Origin: JBKDZP01 sp047971315
Lineage (GTDB): Bacteria > Bacillota_I > Bacilli_A > RF39 > UBA660
Reading direction: 5' to 3'
Assembly (NCBI GenBank): GCA_047971315.1
Contig: JBKDZP010000006.1
Location: 1-20,177, forward strand
Length of the DNA stretch: 20,177 nucleotides
Shown: piece after piece, positions 15,376 through 20,177 of the stretch
How positions within the stretch are numbered: the stretch's first letter is position 1
Layout: each line of letters opens with the position of its first letter
Notes under the pieces: model-generated
What the model saw: only the letters and a program-made list of their open reading frames with translations
What the model was told of the DNA's origin: nothing
Database searches by the model: none
Translations under genes and position numbers: made by a program

Positions 15376-15609
15376 ATAAAATCTAAATTAATAAAAGTTA
15401 AAAAGAAAATAGCAGATACAGTAGTTGGCGGATATAATAGTATTGAAAATAATATTACAAATGGATTTAAAAAAATAAGTGACTCTGTTGTTGATAAATA
15501 TACACAAATTGAAGATTCATTTGTAGATAAGTATTTAACTAAAGATGGTGAAACTATTGAAGAAGCCAAAATTAGATTAAAAAATGTTGAAAATTTAAGG
15601 AGGATTTAG
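15376..15609 (+). CDS. Small amphipathic 11-residue-repeat protein (AUA start?)
   Basis: Small Lys/Glu-rich soluble protein of 77 residues (IKSKLIKVKKKIADTVV at the start, ending NVENLRRI). The core is four tandem 11-residue units: TVVGGYNSIEN, NITNGFKKISD, SVVDKYTQIED, SFVDKYLTKDG. Hydrophobic and aromatic residues recur every 11 positions, the pattern of membrane-binding amphipathic helices (as in synucleins and apolipoproteins). The tail DGETIEEAKIRLK resembles small uncharacterised proteins of gut Bacillota with VVGGYKKIED-type repeats, as I recall them. AGGAGG (15363-15368) is followed after 7 bases by ATA at 15376, exactly where ATG would be expected. The only in-frame ATG (15337) has no ribosome binding site and lies within the promoter. 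So the start is either AUA or a mutated ATG. The next gene begins two bases after its stop. Confidence 0.7.
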   Translation: MKSKLIKVKKKIADTVVGGYNSIENNITNGFKKISDSVVDKYTQIEDSFVDKYLTKDGETIEEAKIRLKNVENLRRI

Positions 15610-15611
15610 TT

Positions 15612-15989
15612 ATGAAAAAAGAGACATTAATAGAAATTATTTTAGGTACAGTTGGAGGATTAATTTTTGCAATTGGTATGTGTATGGGTTTAATACCAAA
15701 ATGGAATTTATTTACTCAAGGTATTGTTTTTTCAATAGTAGGTTTTATAATACTATTATTAATTATACCAGTTTATAAAAGTAGTCATCCAAAAAAAGAA
15801 ATTAACTGGAAAATTATTTTTACTTGGATTATTGGAATAATTGGTTCATTAATTTTAGGATTTGGAATGAGTATGATTATGGTACATGATGCTAGTCAAA
15901 ATGATTTAATAATTGGTATTATAATTGGTGTTATTGGGTTAATAATTTGTGTATTAAATTATCCAATATATGCTTATAAAAATAAATAA
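15612..15989 (+). CDS. Four-helix membrane protein with duplicated halves
   Basis: 125-residue integral membrane protein, function unknown. Four hydrophobic segments at about 8-27, 36-53, 67-87 and 97-117. The two halves look duplicated: each starts with a Gly-rich helix (ILGTVGGLIFAIGMCMG; IIGIIGSLILGFGMSM) and ends with a helix running into PVYK or PIYAYK. GGAGG is 7 bases before the ATG, and it is two bases after the repeat-protein gene, so both are cotranscribed under the divergent TetR-type regulator. The pairing suggests a membrane protein plus a peripheral amphipathic partner, perhaps an envelope-stress or efflux-related response; this is inference only. It ends at a strong terminator. 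Confidence 0.82.
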   Translation: MKKETLIEIILGTVGGLIFAIGMCMGLIPKWNLFTQGIVFSIVGFIILLLIIPVYKSSHPKKEINWKIIFTWIIGIIGSLILGFGMSMIMVHDASQNDLIIGIIIGVIGLIICVLNYPIYAYKNK

Positions 15990-16011
15990 TTAAAATTTTA
16001 AATTTTGAACA

Positions 16012-16037
16012 AAAAAAAGACTTTATAGTCTTTTTTT
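16012..16037. terminator. Bidirectional terminator
   Basis: GACT/AGTC stem extended by a run of A on the left and T on the right (11 bp in all, loop TTAT). Works for the plus-strand membrane protein gene and, with a T run on the other strand as well, for minus-strand transcription coming from yihY through the foldable element. Confidence 0.8.
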
Positions 16038-16038
16038 A

Positions 16039-16118
16039 TTACCCGAAACCAATACTTATAAGTTCTCAGTTAAACTACATCGGTACTGAAGTAGTCTGTA
16101 AAAATATATATTGGGTAA
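16039..16118. other. Compact foldable element between convergent genes (candidate structured RNA)
   Basis: An 80-base block, richer in G and C than its surroundings. The ends pair as TTACC+CAATA (16039-16043, 16050-16054) with TATTG+GGTAA (16109-16118), ten base pairs around a 6-base bulge. Inside are ACTAC/GTAGT (16074-16078 with 16091-16095) with an inner TCG/TGA step, and TCAGT (16066-16070), which can pair with ACTGA (16085-16089) in that hairpin's loop as a pseudoknot. On the minus strand it is followed directly by a terminator. No known RNA family recognised; not a tRNA. Confidence 0.4.
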
Positions 16119-16130
16119 CAAATATATACA

Positions 16131-16925
16131 TTAGTTATTATTAGTTATTTCTTCATTATTATTCATTTTTTCTAAATAACTTTTATATTTTCCGACGTTT
16201 ATTGCAATTCCAATTACAAATATATAAGAAATTATATAAATCCAAATCATCAAAATAATTATATTTGATAAATTGCCGTAGAATAAATTATAATTTGCTA
16301 TATTTGATGCATAGTATGAATATATAGCTGTAACAATAGACCAACAAATTGTAGTAAATAATGCTCCACTATTCACATACTTACTAGGTATCATTTTATC
16401 TGGTGCAAAAGTATACATTACTTTAACTAAAAATAATACAACTAAAAATGCTATTGGCCACTTAAATAAAATAAATAAATAATAAAGTTGTGAAGAAACA
16501 TCACTAAAGATACTTAAATCTAAAATAAATTTAAAAATAATATTTCCAAAAGCAAGCAATATTAAAATTATAAAAAATGCTGTCATTAATATAATAGTCA
16601 AAAATAAAGCCTTTATTCTTCTTCTTATATATCCATTATTTTCTATATCATACAATGAATTAGAAACAACAATAATAGTACTTGCTCCATTTGCTGCTAA
16701 AAATATTCCAATTGCCATAAAAATAAATATGTTGGTTTCATTTGGAACATTTGACAAAAATGGTATTAATATTTCCTCAACTTCATTTGGAATTATTTCT
16801 CCTATAAAATTTGTTATATCAACTAAAGATATTGAGAACATTGAACATATAAAACCAATTACTGTAATTATTGGTACTATTGCTAAAATCAAGAAAAATG
16901 CAAGATGTCCTGGAAGAATTGCCAT
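16131..16925 (-). CDS. YihY/BrkB-family membrane protein, 5' end disrupted
   Basis: Inner-membrane protein of the YihY/virulence factor BrkB family (often mislabelled RNase BN), function unresolved. The open part gives 264 residues with about six transmembrane helices; LPGHLAFFLILAIVPIITVIG at the start and NGASTIIVVSNSLYDIE, FAPDKMIPSKYVNSGALF and LNIILMIWIYI-like stretches are typical. Homology seems to extend upstream: in the same frame KKIYELINTPQ precedes this Met, and 19 codons upstream an ATG (16982) with GAGGG six bases before it gives MEKIKYY, then TAA (16961-16959), then that sequence. So the gene probably once started at 16982 and is interrupted at codon 8, next to a run of nine A. 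The ATG at 16925 has no ribosome binding site, but initiation there would keep all membrane helices, so the protein might still be made. Confidence 0.85.
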   Translation of the reverse strand: MAILPGHLAFFLILAIVPIITVIGFICSMFSISLVDITNFIGEIIPNEVEEILIPFLSNVPNETNIFIFMAIGIFLAANGASTIIVVSNSLYDIENNGYIRRRIKALFLTIILMTAFFIILILLAFGNIIFKFILDLSIFSDVSSQLYYLFILFKWPIAFLVVLFLVKVMYTFAPDKMIPSKYVNSGALFTTICWSIVTAIYSYYASNIANYNLFYGNLSNIIILMIWIYIISYIFVIGIAINVGKYKSYLEKMNNNEEITNNN

Positions 16926-16998
16926 TTGTGGTGTATTAATTAATTCATATATTTTTTTTTAATAATATTTTATTTTTTCCATATAATCCCTCTATTTT

Positions 16999-17028
16999 AT
17001 TTTATCAAATTGTATAAATAATGTCCAA
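16999..17028 (-). promoter_or_regulatory. Possible promoter of yihY
   Basis: Minus strand: TTGGAC (17028-17023), 18 bp, TAAAAT (17004-16999); start near 16992, about ten bases before the ATG at 16982. Confidence 0.35.
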
Positions 17029-17049
17029 TATAAACTTTATTTTAAAAGA

Positions 17050-17077
17050 AAAAGATTAAATTTTTATTTAACCTTTT
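17050..17077 (-). terminator. Second (back-up) terminator of the GGDEF operon
   Basis: Minus strand: 11-bp stem AAAAGGTTAAA/TTTAATCTTTT with one G-T pair, 6-base loop and a following TCTTTT. It lies just past the first terminator. Confidence 0.5.
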
Positions 17078-17086
17078 GTTAATTTT

Positions 17087-17116
17087 AAAAAGAAGAAACT
17101 AATGATTAGCTTCTTC
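17087..17116 (-). terminator. Terminator overlapping the end of the GGDEF gene
   Basis: Minus strand: 11-bp stem (17116-17106 with 17102-17092, one G-T pair), loop TCA, then five T. The last codons (EANH) and the TAG stop lie inside the stem, so ribosomes ending translation would compete with hairpin folding. Confidence 0.65.
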
Positions 17117-19144
17117 TTTATTGCTTCGCATATCTAATGTTGCTTCATTTATAGCATCATCAACAGATTTAATAGGATCTGTAATCATACTATATCCAAT
17201 AGCAGCGCCAAATCCATGTGCTAAATCTTTAAACTCTTTACTTAATTTTTTTATAAATGAAAGAACTTGTTTTTCATCATATTCAACTAAATAAATTAAG
17301 AATTCATTACCATTTGTACGCATTATTTCACTTTTTTCAATCTGTGACTTTATTAAAATATTTGCAGCTTCTGTAATAACATTATCCCCTTCTTCATGAC
17401 CATAATTATCATTTATATACGCAACATTGTTTAAATCAATTACAACTATTGCTTGAGGATATATTTCACTTTCATCCCATTTTTCCATTGAATCATTTAA
17501 AAAATTACGATTTTTTAAACATGTTAACATATCAATATATTTAAGTTTATTTTCTTTATTTACGTTATTTAAATTTTTGTTAACCTTTTTTTCTTTTTTC
17601 TTTAATTTTGAGATTATCCAAATAACTAAAACTACAATTGCTAAAATACCTATATAAATTAAAATATTTTCCATGTTACTTTTATTACTTTTATCAAATG
17701 ATTTATAATTTATTATATCATTATATTCTTGTTCATTTGAAAAACTTAAATAAAAATTAAAAAAATTACTAAATACTTTATTTGCTTCAATATCTCTAAT
17801 TGTAAAATTATAATTTTGAGCTAAATCAAATAAATAATCAATACGATAATTTTTTAATGATGATCTACTATATATTTCATAACTACTATAATCTAAAGCT
17901 ATAATGGAATTTTCTGTTAAATTAGATAATAAGGTATCTAAATTACTAAATTCCTTTAAATTAATATTGTTTTCAGTTAAATAATTCGATATTTTGCTAT
18001 CCTTTATTACTAAAACTTTAGAATCAGTTAAAGAAGCAATAGAATTAACTATATTAGTTTGATTAATATTTGATAAAATTACTATCTTCTCATCAGAATT
18101 AGAAATTGTATCAACTACATCCATATCAAAGTTGCTAATGTTAGATGTATTATAAAATATATCAATTTTATTAGAATTAAAATCTTCTATTAAACTAGAA
18201 ATTGATGAATACTCTTTATATTTTACTTGAACTCCAGTAATAGTAGAAAAATCACTAATTACTTCTTTATTTATACCTACAAAATCACCATTTATTAATT
18301 TATCAAATGGAGCATTACTTATAAAGCCATAATTATAAACCTTACTTTTAAATGTTGCCTTTGCATTATCTAATATTTCATTAAATTCATAATAACTTTG
18401 TGTAAAATAATTATTAAAACTTGTTGTGTAACTTGATTTAAACCATTTTTTATAATACTTAGTAATAATTGTATTTAATCTGTCAGTTGCACCTAAACGT
18501 AGGACTAAATTAACTTTTAAATCAGATATATTATAAGCAATATTTAAATCATTTCCTATAATATATTCTAAGTAAATTGTCTTAGGAAGTACTATACCAT
18601 CGATATCCTTTTCTAATCCAGCAATCAATTCATTAACACTTTCATATGATTTATAATTTAAATTACTATTTGCCTTTAAATAATTATTTACATTTTCTAA
18701 ATCACTAGAAAGAACTCCTATTGTCATATTTGGAATTTCAGCTAATTCATTATATTTAATACTTTCACTTGTTGCTATTACAAAATTATCTTGATAAATT
18801 AATATATCATTATCCTCTATATTATTAACTAAAGAAAATGAATAATCAGATTTTACTTCTTTACCAAGCTCGTATGATATTTTATTAAACTCAAGCCCTG
18901 TATCACTTTCAATTGAATTAATAAAATCAAATATTACACCTTCACCATTATAATTAAATATTGGTATATTGTTTACTATAGATAAATCAATAATATTATT
19001 TTTATTGTCCTCAATCCATTGTTTTTCAATAATATTTAGTGTTGAAACTTTATCTTCTTTAGTTAATATATAATAACAAATTGATGAAATTAAAGCTATT
19101 ATAACAAAGATAATACTAATAATTAAAATTTTCTTTTTTTTCAT
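17099..19144 (-). CDS. Membrane receptor: two solute-binding-like domains plus degenerate GGDEF
   Basis: 681-residue sensor. An N-terminal membrane anchor (about 6-27) is followed by an external part of two tandem substrate-binding-protein-like domains (about 50-240 and 270-480; e.g. EIPNMTIGVLSSDLENVNNY and YNYGFISNAPFDKLINGDFVGI, as in extracellular solute-binding family 3 receptors). A second membrane helix (492-512), a basic linker and a cytoplasmic GGDEF domain (about 530-681) follow. That domain keeps the metal-binding-type VVIDLNNVAYINDNYGHEEGD, but the signature GGDEF is N611-G-N-E-F615: the first Gly and the catalytic Asp/Glu are Asn. Diguanylate cyclase activity is doubtful; it may bind GTP or act by dimerisation. 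AAGGAG precedes the ATG; it follows a short membrane protein gene by 9 bases. Confidence 0.85.
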   Translation of the reverse strand: MKKKKILIISIIFVIIALISSICYYILTKEDKVSTLNIIEKQWIEDNKNNIIDLSIVNNIPIFNYNGEGVIFDFINSIESDTGLEFNKISYELGKEVKSDYSFSLVNNIEDNDILIYQDNFVIATSESIKYNELAEIPNMTIGVLSSDLENVNNYLKANSNLNYKSYESVNELIAGLEKDIDGIVLPKTIYLEYIIGNDLNIAYNISDLKVNLVLRLGATDRLNTIITKYYKKWFKSSYTTSFNNYFTQSYYEFNEILDNAKATFKSKVYNYGFISNAPFDKLINGDFVGINKEVISDFSTITGVQVKYKEYSSISSLIEDFNSNKIDIFYNTSNISNFDMDVVDTISNSDEKIVILSNINQTNIVNSIASLTDSKVLVIKDSKISNYLTENNINLKEFSNLDTLLSNLTENSIIALDYSSYEIYSRSSLKNYRIDYLFDLAQNYNFTIRDIEANKVFSNFFNFYLSFSNEQEYNDIINYKSFDKSNKSNMENILIYIGILAIVVLVIWIISKLKKKEKKVNKNLNNVNKENKLKYIDMLTCLKNRNFLNDSMEKWDESEIYPQAIVVIDLNNVAYINDNYGHEEGDNVITEAANILIKSQIEKSEIMRTNGNEFLIYLVEYDEKQVLSFIKKLSKEFKDLAHGFGAAIGYSMITDPIKSVDDAINEATLDMRSNKEEANH

Positions 19145-19153
19145 GATATCTCC

Positions 19154-19606
19154 TTAATTAGTCCAAACAAGTTCTTGACTTGTTCTATGTTTATATCCAA
19201 TTTTAGGATATATTGTATTTTCTAAATTTTCACTACAAGTTAAATAAATTTGTAAATCATAATAAGATTGTTGGTCTTCATCGAAATATTCTAAAACCAT
19301 ATTCCCAAATTCGCTTGCACGAGTAAATTCCACTCCATCTTTCACATCAATTATTATATTAATGATTTTACCTTCTAAATTATAGCTAACTTCACTAACT
19401 TCTTCTAAATTATTAATGTCACTTATTAAAGTTTTCACAACAGTTTCACTAATTGGGTAATCATCTATATTATTTAAACGTTTACCATATTCACTTATTG
19501 TTAAATCTGGCATAAATTGTTTAACAAATATAAATACACCAATACCGATGATTAATATAATTAAAATTGTTATAGTCAATAATTTATGTTTTTTTATAAA
19601 TTTCAT
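19154..19606 (-). CDS. Hypothetical membrane-anchored protein, 150 aa
   Basis: Not recognised by name. A basic N-terminus (MKFIKKHK) and one hydrophobic helix (about 9-29) anchor an external domain of about 120 residues (ISEYGKRLNNIDDYPISE, then IINIIIDVKDGVEF), alternating strands and helices, ending in IGYKHRTSQELVWTN. It has one Cys. GGAG 7 bases upstream and a near-consensus promoter support the start. It is first gene of an operon with the GGDEF receptor (9-base gap) and may be a helper or modulator of that receptor's external domains; that is inference from position only. Confidence 0.8.
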   Translation of the reverse strand: MKFIKKHKLLTITILIILIIGIGVFIFVKQFMPDLTISEYGKRLNNIDDYPISETVVKTLISDINNLEEVSEVSYNLEGKIINIIIDVKDGVEFTRASEFGNMVLEYFDEDQQSYYDLQIYLTCSENLENTIYPKIGYKHRTSQELVWTN

Positions 19607-19633
19607 AACTCATCTCCACTCTTAATATAATAT

Positions 19634-19662
19634 ATTATACTATACTATATTGTTTTTTTCAA
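19634..19662 (-). promoter_or_regulatory. Promoter of the GGDEF receptor operon
   Basis: Minus strand: TTGAAA (19662-19657), 17 bp, consensus TATAAT (19639-19634); start near 19627. Confidence 0.7.
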
Positions 19663-19690
19663 TTATTAATATTTTTGTTTAAACCATTTG

Positions 19691-19721
19691 TTGTAATGTT
19701 ACAATTGATGTGAGACATCAA
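19691..19721. promoter_or_regulatory. Two adjacent palindromes upstream of the receptor operon and IS
   Basis: TTGTAA-TG-TTACAA (19691-19704) abuts TTGATG-tgaga-CATCAA (19705-19721). The first has Fnr-like TTG-N8-CAA geometry and is centred 70.5 bp upstream of the receptor operon's predicted start. Either may instead belong to the left end of the insertion sequence; the right end is outside the window, so terminal repeats cannot be checked. Confidence 0.35.
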
Positions 19722-19801
19722 ACTATATACAAAAGCTATTTATTATTCTAAAATGTTAGTTGTAAGACAAACCAAATAGAAAGGAATAAATCGCTATGTA
19801 A

Positions 19802-20177
19802 ATTATATCACATTCACAACGTTATTATCCACATGATTTAAATAAAAAATTTCATTCTGTTTCTTTATATAGAAATGGAAACTCTATATCTTTTGTTTGT
19901 AAAAGATATAAGTTTAGTAAAGCTTCTCTTATGAGATGGAATAAATTGTTTGATGGCACAAAGGAATCTCTGATGGATAAATCTCATAAACCTATTTCTA
20001 CTCACCCTAAAGCTCATACTGAACTAGAAATTAAATGGAGCAAAGACTATATTAAAAGATGTCCTAATATATCTATGATTGAGCTTTATGGTAAGCTTAG
20101 AATCGATAAAGGTTATTCTAGACATGCTTGTTCATTATTTAGAGTATTAAGAAAATTAGGTTACTACAAACTAAGAC
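19802..20177 (+). CDS. Insertion-sequence transposase, N-terminal part (partial)
   Basis: Open to the right edge. The frame reads ISHSQRYYPHDLNKKFHSVS, LYRNGNSISFVCKRYKFSKA, SLMRWNKLFDGTKESLMDKS and ends in LFRVLRKLGYYKLR. This is the double helix-turn-helix leader of a DDE (rve-type, IS481/IS3-like) transposase: one HTH at about 25-50 that would bind the element's ends, and a second at about 85-125 (NISMIELYGKLRIDKGYSRH). The catalytic DDE domain lies beyond the window. The likely start is ATG 19796, but codon 2 (19799-19801) is TAA; AAAGGA is about 10 bases upstream of that ATG. The frame then stays open for 125 codons. Either translation starts on a non-ATG codon or this copy is dead. G+C and codon use are slightly higher than in neighbours, fitting a mobile element. 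Confidence 0.75.
   Translation, partial: MISHSQRYYPHDLNKKFHSVSLYRNGNSISFVCKRYKFSKASLMRWNKLFDGTKESLMDKSHKPISTHPKAHTELEIKWSKDYIKRCPNISMIELYGKLRIDKGYSRHACSLFRVLRKLGYYKLR

Noticed and set aside
16039..16118. tRNA gene
   Set aside because: The ends pair, but there is no T-loop GTTC-type motif, no cloverleaf arms of proper size and no anticodon stem.
8731..19801. TAA recoded as a sense codon, to explain three in-frame stops
   Set aside because: TAA is the normal terminator of most genes here (nrdG, crp/fnr, SPFH, NfeD, rfbB), and the residues expected at the three sites differ (aromatic in rfbC, probably Lys-like in yihY, unknown in the transposase).

Overview
The window is very AT-rich. It uses the standard bacterial code: TGG encodes Trp throughout, and TGA ends nrdD and rfbD inside ATGA overlaps. 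Shine-Dalgarno sites are strong (AGGAGG) and intrinsic terminators are frequent. With an oxygen-sensitive class III ribonucleotide reductase, a type IV prepilin start, an M60 (mucin-type) peptidase and a TetR-regulated small operon, it fits a low-GC, anaerobic, probably host-associated Bacillota (Erysipelotrichales/RF39-like Bacilli or a low-GC Clostridium relative). The exact taxon cannot be read from the sequence.

Layout. 1-56: N-terminus of a prepilin (minus). 416-3234: terminator and the nrdD-nrdG operon (minus), divergent from a Crp/Fnr-type regulator (3345-3983). The shared control region carries a perfect dyad at -41.5 of a nrdD promoter and over the regulator's own -35 box. 4001-6200: stomatin/SPFH protein, NfeD partner and an unrecognised coiled-coil protein (minus). 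6300-9687: dTDP-L-rhamnose operon rfbA-rfbC-rfbD-rfbB (minus); rfbC has an in-frame stop and rfbA lacks a normal start codon. 9701-9937: remnant of a DUF1287 gene. 10077-10709: GyrI-like protein, divergent from a 1251-residue surface M60 metallopeptidase (10806-14561). 14693-15989: a TetR-type regulator divergent from a two-gene operon encoding an 11-residue-repeat amphipathic protein and a four-helix membrane protein. 16012-16118: terminator and a compact foldable element. 16131-16982: YihY/BrkB membrane protein with a stop at codon 8 of its likely original frame. 17099-19606: operon of a short membrane-anchored protein and a receptor with two solute-binding-like domains and a degenerate GGDEF domain. 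19802 to the end: start of an insertion-sequence transposase.

How the parts fit. The nrdD/nrdG/regulator block looks like a locally wired anaerobic switch. The rhamnose block would make dTDP-L-rhamnose for surface glycans, but is damaged at two places. The M60 protein and the periplasmic-type sensor point to life on host glycoprotein. A recurring oddity is that five genes (rfbA, rfbC, the 11-mer repeat gene, yihY and the transposase) have a missing ATG or a TAA near the 5' end. This means either real decay/unusual initiation or sequence error, and raw reads would settle it.
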